DNA of 64,000 nucleotides. It comes from Planoprotostelium fungivorum. Its lineage: Eukaryota; Evosea; Variosea; Cavosteliida; Cavosteliaceae. The stretch covers positions 25,934 to 89,933 of the forward strand of contig MDYQ01000106.1 of assembly GCA_003024175.1 (NCBI GenBank), given 5' to 3'. The position numbers and the translations under genes were made by a program. How positions within the stretch are numbered: position 1 is the first letter of the stretch; every line of letters begins with the position of its first letter. The notes under the pieces were generated by a model. That model saw only the letters and a program-made list of their open reading frames with translations, did not search any database and was not told where the DNA came from. Shown one piece after another: positions 24,203 through 34,238 of the stretch.

Positions 24203-25619
24203 CTATCTTCTCTCTTCTTCTGTCTTCGCTTCTGTGCATAACGCTCGCCCACTATCAACGATCGTGAGAATTCTCTCGAATCTTTCTACGTCGACAGACT
24301 GACCCAAAATGAAGCCGTACAACAACATTCCCGCCGGAACAGCAAAGATGGCGACGGAAGCGACGCAAGAGACAGAGGTCACCCACATACCAGCAGTTGT
24401 CACTTGACCTTTGAGTATTCGAACGTTCTTGATGATTCTCACGCTCTTCACGAGGTGGTGGACCTTGATTGGTCAACATGAGGACAGTGGGGTAGATCGT
24501 GGAGGCTATGGATCTGTACCTATACCGTGTCGGTGTCGAAATTCCTGTGAAATTTCTCACTTGGGATTGCCGGTGGAGTACTGAGCAAAGTAGAGGGCGG
24601 TGGATGTGCAAACGAGAAGGATGATGGGGAAGAAGATGGTGGTGAGAAGTGTCTGGTGATCGGCACGATCAGATCGAGTGTCTCGATGATGCAGATGAAA
24701 ACTCACTTGACGGTTCTGTGAGACGACGGCTCGCATGATCTGATGAGATGTCAACATCAGCGAGATCACGAACACGATGATGGAGAGAACATGATGAAGA
24801 AGAGAACGTGACGATGAAGAGGATACGATGGTGATGCACTCACTCTCATGGTGTGTGTGTACTTTTCAGCTTTGAAGAGTCGAAATATGCGTAAGACTCG
24901 AATAAAGAAGGCAAAGTGGAGGGGAATGTCTTCGATGAACAAGAAGATCCAGAAGGGTACGACACACAGCATGTCCAACATGGTCAGTGGTTTGAGGAGG
25001 AATAAGAGTCTAGCTGTTGATCGAATGAATATCGTTGTGAATTGAAAGAGGTCTCACCTTTGATGGGAGACTTTCGTCTCAATCTGTTGTCGATGGTTCA
25101 GACGATGATGATACGGAGGGAGATGAAGGCACACCTGCGTTTCTCTACACAAACCCACATTCTTAGGAGGAATTCAATTGTGAAGAGTGCGATGGAGATG
25201 ATTTCGAGGATGTCTATGATGTGGCCATATCTGTCCGTGAGGGATTGTTCAGTCGAGAGGATGAAGAGAATGATATTTCCTAGAACTAAAGACTGACGAA
25301 TATCTTAGCGTTCGACGTCGACGACATCACCACACCAGAATGAAGCATTCGACAATGACGTCCCACGGATGCCATCCACCTTCTAGTATTCTATAGATCT
25401 TGTTTCGTAAGCTCCTGACGCAAAATCACTTTGTATTCTACACAACAGTGGCACATACTTCCTTCTATGTCCCCTCTTCGAGTGATCTGCGTCATAGATT
25501 ATAGTGGTGACATGCGTGTCCTCTTGCATGCCGAAGAGATGCAATGAAGCGATGGGGCCGCCATGGCAGTTTCGAGTTTTCCCAGTTTTTCCGCTTGTAG
25601 TTGTATTCTTTCGGTTCAT
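24203..25619 (-). CDS. voltage-sensor ion channel with non-canonical pore
   Basis: Six-TM ion-transport-family channel. A cytosolic start (MNRKNTTTSG) leads to S1 (WDVIVECFILVLGNIILFIL), S2 (IIDILEIISIALFTIEFLL, then RMWVCVEKRR), S3 (LDMLCVVPFWIFLFI) and S4 in FIRVLRIFRLFKAEKY, with Arg/Arg/Arg/Lys at every third position, a working voltage-sensor pattern. S5 is in TTIFFPIILLVCTSTALYFA. The pore helix reads SIASTIYPTVLMLTNQGQVT, where a potassium channel would have TVGYGD; S6 is VASVAIFAVPAGMLLYGFI. The pore exon and S6 exon join across a 58-nt intron that falls within the Gly codon. A short tail of about 30 aa ends at 24203. By homology it is a Kv-like plasma-membrane channel, but selectivity cannot be inferred from this filter. 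Confidence 0.75.
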
Positions 25620-25787
25620 CTTTTATTGCTGTGAAGTGACACTGCACGTGAGGGTACACAGACAAACTGAAGAACAGCTGACCGATTTATAGGTGCCATG
25701 TGATCACCATCTTCACCGATCACATGCCTCGAGAATGCGACCTTTGGTCCTCGTGTGTGGAATCAACGATCTCCTCCGGTTTCATCC

Positions 25788-26504
25788 TCACACTTCCATC
25801 TCTTGAGAATCACCACATTCTTCACTGCTGCGTGTGTCGATCGAGCTTGTCGGTTGTTCTCTGTGGCGAATACCCCTCCAAAAGATGAAGGCACAGACGG
25901 CACAATAACTCTGTGGGGTGTCAATGTGATTCACGTTTACAATCACTCACACAAACTGTGACTGTGACGACGGTGCTGACCACGAAAGAGATCAAGGATA
26001 TCCTCCTTGAAGACTCCTCACATTGGCTCACGTTGTCTTGTGTCTCACACAGCCAAAATGAAGCGGGGTTCAATACAAGGAAGTTGACCAGATACACGGT
26101 CACGTTGACGGCGATGTAGACGATGATCATTGCGAAATACTTGGACTCTATCAGATGTCGTGTGATGTATGATGTCCAATCACCGAGAAGGGAATCCTAC
26201 TTTTTTCACTGCGAGCTGCTGAAATACCTAATCCTCCCGTGACCATCAACATGATAGCCGGGATCAACCCCAAAGAGGAATGGTTGTACTGTTGCATTTC
26301 TACACCCGTCCCAATGATCTGGATGACTCCACCAACCACCGTGCAGATTCCACACACCAAGATAAAACTCTTAGATATCTGCATCATGCTCGGGGCGCGT
26401 GTCTCTGACGAGGGGAAAGAGAGTGGAGGAAGCGGGCCGAGAGTGTCCCAACTCGTAACACAAAGGTGCTTTCTATCGCAAAGGAGGGGTGACATGTTCT
26501 TCAT
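25788..26504 (-). CDS. four-TM membrane protein, unidentified
   Basis: Two introns join three exons into a protein of about 200 aa. An N-terminal stretch (MKNMSPLLCD) precedes TM1 ILVCGICTVVGGVIQIIGTG and TM2 GLIPAIMLMVTGGLGISAA; TM3 is AMIIVYIAVNVTVYLVNFLV. A short loop with two Cys (FWLCETQDNVSQC) separates it from TM4 ISLISFVVSTVVTVTVCSY. The tail HREQPTSSIDTRSSEECGD is acidic and cytosolic-like. The topology recalls CD20/MS4A or MARVEL proteins but no diagnostic signature is present. It lies just upstream of the channel gene on the same strand; any functional link is speculative. Confidence 0.6.
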
Positions 26505-26778
26505 TCCATAGAAAATGGAGGCTGGACTCGGTAGTTGCGAGAATATGAGAGGATTTCATCAGAAGGTGTCGTTGTCCTGGGAGCTTCACATCCAATATTT
26601 TCCAAGCGAATGCGACCGATCACGTTGCATCATCTTCGATCGCAAAGAGGTGTGGGCTCGTGTTGGCCGTACACCGAATGCTTATGACATCGCCTAACCT
26701 TTCGCTCAAATAAATCGAAATAAATCAATTTTTCATCCTTTTCTCATCATCACATCGACACGGATGAAAAGGAAGGTT

Positions 26779-29700
26779 CTATTCATCGGTGTTGCCAGAC
26801 ATGCCATCGTCACTCTCTTCCATGGCTCCCTCTCCCTCGGGTGTTCTAGCCGCAGCCTCGGCCAAGTCACGTCTCTGATAGAAGAGAACGTAAGCCGAGC
26901 CGTCCACGAGCTGTCCTTCAGACGTGTTGGACACGTAAGAGTCATCGAACTTGTACCATCTGTCGTCCTTATTCTTTGCAAAAGCCGTGTAATGTCCTCC
27001 ACCCATCCCTCCAAAGTGGTTCTATCGTTCCGTCAGTCTACAACGTTGTAGACGAACAATAAAAGGAAATAAAAGGCTCACGGATACGGCGTATAGATCG
27101 TAAATGGCAGGAACATCTGAAGGGCCCTTGGTGTGATGGCTCAAGTCTAAACCGGTGATGGGGAAGTCCACGGTGGTGTCCAACTTCTCTCGCTGGTGGG
27201 GTGAGAAAGAATAAAATAGAATAAAATACCTGATATCGGCTGCGGTGGAAGAAACGCTTGAGGTGTACGACGAGGATGGGAGGGAGGGACCACAAGTCGA
27301 ATTTTTTCGTCGCCTGTCTGAATTCCTGGAAAAAAGTCAAAAAAATCTCAAGAAAAAAGATTCAACAAAAAGAGATTCAAGAAAAAGAAAGATTTTATGA
27401 AAAAGAAAGATGTAAGAGAAAGTTGAAAATCCAAAAGAAGAATGAGAGATCACCTTGCATTTACTGCAGTACCATGGATCATCAGGGCCCAATTCTTCCT
27501 CCTCCGAGAAGAGAGCGATGCAGTCACCTAGAGAGATTGGCTTCTCTGCCTTCTCCTTCTCTGTCTCCATCACTTCTTGGAACGTCGCATGATCATCCGG
27601 CTATTCCATTCAGTGTCTCACTCGAATGCAAAGATTATAAGAGAATGTGAATGTCTCGTTGTAGATTGCTTCGTCACAATGAGATGATGGTTTCACCTTC
27701 TCTACGTCGGAGTTGTAGATGGAACGATAGACTTCCTTTGACATCTTGATGTATAGAGTGTTGGTGCTGTTCTTGTACACCATGAGGTTTAAGGGTTTAT
27801 CGTTGTCGACGAGCTCGTACGTGCGTGATCCAGTCCTGTGGGAGGTTAGATGTCGTGGAGATTTCGAGTTACGTACGGTCCCGTGATGTCAAAGATGTGA
27901 GTGGAGTTTCTCAGTTTCTTCTTTTGGGGTGCTTGAACTTCTTCATCGTCTGTGCTGGTATCGAATGGCTTCACGCGAACTGCATGTCGTGTGAGATATC
28001 ATATCACATCGTACGATCGTCTGTCATTCTATCGTGTATATCTCTCACTTTTATAGAATGAAAGTGAATCGTATCGAATGAGAGTGAACGGTATCGAATG
28101 AAAGTGAATCATATAAAATGAAGTGGATCGTATCGCGTGAACGAATTCCTAATCTACACTCACTCTCTTCGTCAGAATCACTGTCTTCGTTCCTGGGAAC
28201 TGTTCTACTGGGTGTAGCCTCTCTGGAAGAAGTGGACTCCTCTGCAGAATCAGTCTCCCCCCTCAGGTCCTCCATTGTCCGGTACACTTTGTCCGTAGGT
28301 ACCTTCAAGTACCTACGTACCCGTGCGTACACGAGATCGTACAACTGTTCTTTGTCACGATCGTTGTAGATGGATGAAATTTCGTCGAATTTTCACCTCC
28401 TTGTATGTGATCTGGTTGGCGTTTGTGATGGGCAAGATGAATGGAAATCCTTGTCCATCACCCGACCAACTGACTGCAAAATATCCGGCGTCACTGCTTC
28501 CAGCCGTCAAACTAGTGTCCAATTCGTACCTGAGATGTCATCGGAATTTCATCGAAATTTCAGACCGCTCACGCTACGATGCTGGACCTCCACCTCAGGT
28601 ACTCATCGATGGTGTCAGAGTCTTCATCGATGTGTTTCTCTATGGCGCGTGGCCTGAGAGAACTGATCTGGCACAGAACGACATTGTCCACCGGAATCTT
28701 TGTCAATTTCGAAATGCTCTGCTTCAATTGTAGAATCGTTCCTCCCTTGGGAACCTGAAATTTCTCAGAAATAACGGAGAAATTTCCACGAACCTGACAC
28801 GCCAGGCGTACGGGTGCGGCCTCTACGTCGGACAAGTACAGGATGATCTCGTAGATCTTCGTCTTATCTACCGGAATCGGCAGAGACAAGTACATGAATG
28901 GATCGAACGTGATGGAAACCCGATCACAAGACGGACACACGAGCGTCGATCTCAATTGACCTTGAAAGTTGTCTACAATGACAGAGTCATTCCTCGACCT
29001 GTGAGCAGCCCACGCTTCCCTCGCGACTTCTTCTTGTCTCCTGTCCCCCACCTGAAGTGTTCAGGTTCGATCCTCGCTCCCGGCCTTTTTTTCACCTCTG
29101 GATTTTCGATGTAAGGCTTCTTCTTGATGCGGTTGACGTCCTCGTGAATGCCATCGAGTAAGAAGGCGAGGAGCTCTTGAGAGTCGTGTTGCTGGTAGCC
29201 CGCAAATTGGGGGGCGAACTGTTCCAAGTCCCTCTTGAACTCGCGGGGTGCGACGCTGGAGGAGCTACCGCTCCACAGATTCTCCATGAGGCTTCCGAAG
29301 GAGGTGACCAAGCGGCCGCCGGTACCTGCCGGGCGTCAGGTGTCGACGTTTCGGATGTGTCGACCGCACCCAAGGGATTGTCTTCGTTGATCTGATCACG
29401 GTAATTACCCTGGGAGAAGAATTGCATGAGAGGTCGAGTGTGCACGAGGCACTGTAGGGAGGAGTTCATGAAACACGTGTTGCCCAAATTATTGAGACCG
29501 GTCATACCGGGCTGATGACGTCATCATGCGTCATCACACGTCATCAGACTCACCGTGACAGGTTGTCCCTGTCCGTAGTTCGTGTTGTAGTTCGAACCAA
29601 AGTAGGAAGAATTGCTGGGGTTCCTCTTCACGACGGGCTTACCATCGTCTCCCAACTCCTCCAGCATGATGTCCTGACCGTCGATGATATTATTCTGCTC

Positions 29701-30858
29701 TAGCGTTTCGTTCAATTTGACGGTCGCGGCGTGCCTCTCGTTGTAATAATCGATGAGGTCGACCTGAAGGAAATCAGACGAGAATGCGGGAGATAGCCTC
29801 ACTCGGTTTGGAATGAGATCAAACTCTTCGCATAATTTCCTCTTCCACTCGCCTGCGTTCTGAGCCTTCGAGACTTCCACTTTCACCTTTTTCGGTTCAC
29901 ACGTAGACTCTATTTTTCTCTTCAAATGTGATTTCTCTCACCTTCTTTGTCGGCTGAGTCGAGCGGAAGACGTGGAGGAAGAGGGTGGACACTTCGATGA
30001 CTTTTCGCGTTCCCCTCAAAACCACCGGCCTCGCTAATTCGGGCTCACCACCGTACCTGATTCCGATCAGCCGAGTCGATCTCATCACTCACCATGACAC
30101 GAACGTCCTCCACATGCTGCCGCAGACGGTGATGAAATCTTGACCTTCCATCATTCCATCCCTCAATCGAGTCGTGCCCGTTCTGAAGTGTCCATGAGCT
30201 TAAGAGGTGAAGAGAGACTCACTTGACGAGGGTGGTGTTGTCTATGGGGCCGGGGGAGGTGGCAGCGGCTCGTGTGGCGGGGGTACCGAAGGAGCCGATG
30301 ACGTCGTAATTCGAAACGGTCTTTCCCTTGACGAAAGCTTCCCAGTTTTCGTACCATTGAGAAGGGATGAGGTAATACATCTGTCGGTGTCAGATCCGAA
30401 TCGTTGGAAGTGGATGATGTGACGTGGTGTGACGTAAGTCGAAGTGAGATCGTCGAGTCGACCCGGAGATGAGACTCACCTGTCCAAGCACCATTCCGCT
30501 TCGACTGTCTTCGGCCTCTAAATCTTTGATGATTTTGTATTCATCTTCGGGATTGGAAGGTCTGGGAGGGCAACTCTGACGGTGAGTTAGAGGTAGTGAC
30601 GTGATAATCGACCCGACATCGATCAGATTACCTCTACAGAAGTTACTTCTTCCGCTTGAGTGACCTGCGAACAACAGATGAACATCGTCTTCAAACATGA
30701 CACACCATTTATTCAACAGATAATCGAATAACATACGATGGACTCACATCTCTCATTTCCGTCTGACTTTCGATACCAGTATCAATGCTGTTATCCGTCT
30801 CCATGTCTTGGGTACCTCCAGTGATTTCCACCCCAGCCTCAGTCTGTTCTAGAGACAT
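26779..30858 (-). CDS. ubiquitin-specific protease, USP4/11/15 type
   Basis: Cysteine deubiquitinase that removes ubiquitin from proteins. The N-terminus has a DUSP domain ([19 protein letters not shown], later [20 protein letters not shown]), then a ubiquitin-like segment ([40 protein letters not shown]). The catalytic core starts with [18 protein letters not shown]; the Cys codon is near 29473-29475. [20 protein letters not shown] is the QQD box. A large insert with acidic stretches (near 28.2 kb) splits the fold, as in USP4/15. The His box is [11 protein letters not shown], His codon near 26992-26994, followed by [10 protein letters not shown] and VLFYQRRD. All three catalytic elements look intact. 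The order DUSP-Ubl-UCH is that of USP4/11/15. Many short introns; one holds a 20-base tandem repeat. Confidence 0.88.
27036..27053. repeat. perfect 18-bp palindrome of the TCTACAACG motif
   Basis: GTCTACAACGTTGTAGAC is its own reverse complement. It sits in a USP intron and is formed by two facing copies of the recurrent 9-mer TCTACAACG. Confidence 0.9.
28056..28134. repeat. 20-bp tandem repeat in USP intron
   Basis: About four copies of a 20-base unit, GAATGAAAGTGAATCGTATC, with a few substitutions and a shorter last copy. Confidence 0.85.
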
Positions 30859-31461
30859 GGCTTGGAATGATAAAAGTGAACACAAGATACTCTATCTGAT
30901 CCTATGTATCGAGCTTCCTCTCGTACACAATCAGATGCAAGTAATGTTGAAGTAAACCGCCCTTTTATTTTTTCGACAGTTTGATCACGTGACATCCTCT
31001 ACATCTTCTTATGCAGCATCATTTCAAGTTGAATATCTCAGATTAGATTCTCAACTTGAAAGATTCAAGTTGACATACAAGCCGCAGATCACCACACAAT
31101 CTGACCGGCATCTGTTCTTAGATTCTTTCTTTGATCAACATCCCGCTGGACTTCACATTACATAATAACTTCCCCCTTAGAAGTTTCTAGGAACAACAAA
31201 AGGAGCGTACTCGGGTGTCTCCACCTGCTCTCCTCCTTATCTCATCCCACGTGATGAAATAGACGAAGTGTGTGATGGAACGAAGGAGGAGCGATTGTAC
31301 TCTGGCCTACAGTCTCTTAAGAGAGAGACGGTACGCCCGCGCAAATGCATGACTTTCGCGCGGAGAAATGAGTTGACGTTTTTCTTTTGAGCATGCCTTC
31401 AATTGACGCGCTCACTACAGGCACAACAGATCCGTAGAGCTCATTTTCAGGATTCAAATAT
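30859..31461. other. intergenic spacer between divergent genes
   Basis: Shared upstream region of the USP gene (minus) and the CudA-like gene (plus). It contains the three-copy inverted repeat at 31023-31073 and a TATA-like ATATATG just before 31462. No coding exon is supported. Confidence 0.5.
31023..31073. promoter_or_regulatory. three alternating copies of TTCAAGTTGA
   Basis: The perfect 10-mer TTCAAGTTGA occurs at 31023-31032 and 31064-31073, and its reverse complement at 31051-31060. Lying between two divergent start codons, it looks like a cluster of protein-binding sites or a hairpin. Confidence 0.55.
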
Positions 31462-32914
31462 ATGTGCTTCAAAGGTCAAGGAACAGTTAAGATGATGGTC
31501 ATCCGTCCCTGCTACCTACTGGAAGTGGATCCAGTGTCCACTGAGCAACTGAGGAACCGGTATTGCCAGAGTTCAGTGGCATCGAGAGACGCAACGAAAA
31601 AGAACAGTTATCCTCACATCAGATTGCATTCGTCTCTGTGGCATGAAGGAAGGGGACCAGACGATCTCAAGATGGGCATCCATCTGATGCTACCGTCTGT
31701 GGAATCTCTCCTTCCCAATCACCAACTGGGGGATCCGAAAGACGTTATCACAAGGTACAGTCTGCACCAGTTCCCCAGCATGAAACTCGTCGGCCCAGAT
31801 ACGGAATGCAAAGTGAAGATGCCAGTCAATCGCAGTCAAGTCCCGGCACATCTCGGCGACGAGTTTCTCCTCTATTTCCTCGTCTTACGACAGGTGAGTC
31901 GGAGTAGTTGAGCTACTATATCTTGCGGGTCTGACTATATCTCTTTAGAACGACGAAGTGCCCGTAGCATGGACCGTCTCGAATCCCTTTCGTCTGTGTG
32001 GAAAGATCCACCAGTTCAAAGACGACAACAACAGTCGAGAGAGGGTGAGACGACACACGAAGATCAAGAAGAACGAAAAATACATGTCGGGGGTGATGAG
32101 AGCGTTACAGATGAACAACAAGACGCCGGTGGGTTAGATCTGATCATCTTCTGCCGGCCACGTCACATGATGATCGACTGATGTCCGTCCAGACGAGTAA
32201 AGACGACCGCTCTTCAGAAGAGGAGAGAGCTCCTCCGTCAGAATCCTCTCAAGTGCCTCCACCGCCGCAACCTCCGCAGTCACCGTTCTACGATGCACAG
32301 TCAACCGACATCAATCAGTCCACGAACATCACGCCATCCACTCGAATGAACCAGTTTATCTCTAACGTCCAACCATACTCTCGGAACGTAGAAGCTTTCT
32401 CTTTCGGTGAGTCTGTGTCATCATCTCACACCGCTCAATTGTCACAGACGCCTTCCAGCCCAATAATAGTCCTTTCATGCCGACACCGACTTTCTCTACA
32501 AATTACACAAGCCCCATCTTTCAGGACGATCGAGGGCTGCGACAGGTGCCCGATCATCAGACCCCCATGCAGTCGTTCGATCCAATACCACCCCTCTACC
32601 TCGCCTCGACTACGACCACACACGTCAGTAACTTGCGTTGGTCGAACGATATATGGGACCAAGAGGGCATGAGGAGAATGGAGAGACAACCAGAGAGCAG
32701 TCAAACGATGCACAACATCTACCCCATCTACCAGAAGCCGTACGGAGAAGAAGAACGAGGCAGTTTCATCAAGCGAGAATCCGACGATCTAGGGCAGAAT
32801 CCTCTGATAGCGGACGTGGTGCGAAGGCAGCAATTGGAACAGATGCAGCAGCTGTACAGAACGAATCAACAGCAACAGCAGATGAGGCAGAGAGAGAGAA
32901 AAGGAATCGATTAA
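31462..32914 (+). CDS. putative CudA-like transcription regulator
   Basis: Protein of about 430 aa. The N-terminal half appears globular: PCYLLEVDPVSTEQLRNRY, YPHIRLHSSLWHEGRG, YSLHQFPSMKLVGPDTECKV, HLGDEFLLYFLVLRQNDEVP, AWTVSNPFRLCGKIHQFKDD and a basic block RERVRRHTKIKKNEKYMSGV. This arrangement, with SNPFRL followed by a basic stretch, reminds me of the core of dictyostelid CudA-type regulators, but I cannot confirm it. The C-terminal half is low-complexity, rich in Ser, Pro, Asn and Gln (ESSQVPPPPQPPQSP, NQQQQQM), as in transactivation regions. Introns fall at VLRQ|NDEV, NKTP|TSKD and EAFSF|DAFQ. The start is placed at the Met at 31462 behind a TATA-like box; a second Met at 31492 is possible. 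Confidence 0.55.
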
Positions 32915-33676
32915 AAGAGAGTCTCATACTTCTACTTACTCGATGCCGCGCTGTTGCCTATGATTTTTGACCACAAATGTGATTCATAGGCCGAGGTGCG
33001 GTAGATCGTGGAGCTGCAGCTTGCTCATAATTTGCCCCGAGTAACCTTGGTTTTTTCGTTCCACCTCACAACGAGAACACGAGCAGACGAACGGGGTCTT
33101 AGAGGATCGAAGAGATACAAACTGTGTGCTCAATCTGCGACCTAACGGAATATCGTATATAGGGCGGAACGTTGTGGGACGACCAGGGAATTGGAAGGGG
33201 TCAGGAGAACAAGATGATATAAAACCTTCGAGCCAACTTGGACTTGAGAGGGAATATAGTGGAGAGGGTGAGAGGACGAGCGCTGACTGACTTTAACGTT
33301 GACTTTTGCGTCATCGAGTTGATATAGTACCCCTCCCAACGGAGCAAGTCATACAGACATCGCATTCAACATCTGATTGAGGAAAGAGAGACACTACTAC
33401 AGCAGAATTCATTTTCTCCCCCATCTCCTTGACACCAGCCGGAATCTCATCTTCTTCCGCTCGAGTTCGATGTGAGATCGCAAACCGATGAATAAAAGCG
33501 TTCTGATGAATTGGCAGCCAGACCGTTGCAAAAAAACGGGTTTGTCAATGAGAGAGAAGATGGGTGAAATCTGCACCCCAATATGTCTGTCACCAGTGAT
33601 GGTGGGGTGACCCTTCAAGATGAACACGGCTGCCCGATCCTCTTATATGAAAAAGATGCTGTGACGTCACTTCCGG
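32915..33676. other. intergenic spacer
   Basis: 3' flank of the CudA-like gene and promoter of the next gene. A TATA-like CTTATATGAAAA at 33640 and a palindromic TGACGTCA (CRE-like) at 33662 precede the start. A Met at 33583 opens a competing frame that does not match the trefoil protein. Confidence 0.45.
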
Positions 33677-34208
33677 ATGTCGAGTTTGAATTCTTTCCTG
33701 AGCAGTTTCAACATCCACAACAACAACAGCAACACGAATATGTTCGAGCACAAGTTAGACGTCACCTGCTTCGAATGCCTGCCCTTCAGTCTCAGATCTT
33801 GGAAGGGAACTAACCTTCGAGCATTACCCGACGGTGATGTCGATCAGGCACCGCATGCCAAGTTGTGGGAGTTTTGGAGACTCGTACGTGCAGAGAAAGA
33901 GGGTGTCTACTATCTGAGGTGATGCATCATTCGAAATGAACGGCGACATCTCATACAGAATCAGATCTTGGAGGGACACATATCTGGCTGCGACCGACGA
34001 CGGAAAAATCTACCAGAGCGACGACAAATGCCCTCAAGCCGAGTGGATCATCACTCACAACAAGGGAAGGTTCATGATCCGCTCCACCCACAACACCCAC
34101 CTCAGAGCCTACGACGACGGCAAGATGATTGATCTCGCACCTCACTTTAGACTGTGGGAGGAGTGGACCATCCACGTCGACTCTACATCTGCAGCATGGG
34201 GCTTCTGA
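33677..34208 (+). CDS. beta-trefoil/fascin-like protein
   Basis: Small soluble protein of about 165 aa made of related segments: SLRSWKGTNLRALPDGDVDQ, then APHAKLWEFWRLV; YLRIRSWRDTYLAATDDGKI, then CPQAEWIITHNKGRFMIRST; and HNTHLRAYDDGKMIDLAPHF with RLWEEWTI. The recurring pattern (surface-exposed L-x-A-x-x-D-G-x-[IV], followed by W-x-[IVL]) is that of fascin, hisactophilin and ricin-type beta-trefoils, which bind actin or sugars. One intron of 41 nt joins YYLR|IRSW. An Asn-rich leader precedes the first segment. The start at 33677 lies about 30 bases behind a TATA-like box; a Met at 33740 is an alternative. Whether it binds actin cannot be decided from sequence. Confidence 0.65.
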
Positions 34209-34238
34209 ACCATCAGAGGATACATTCTATAAACGATC

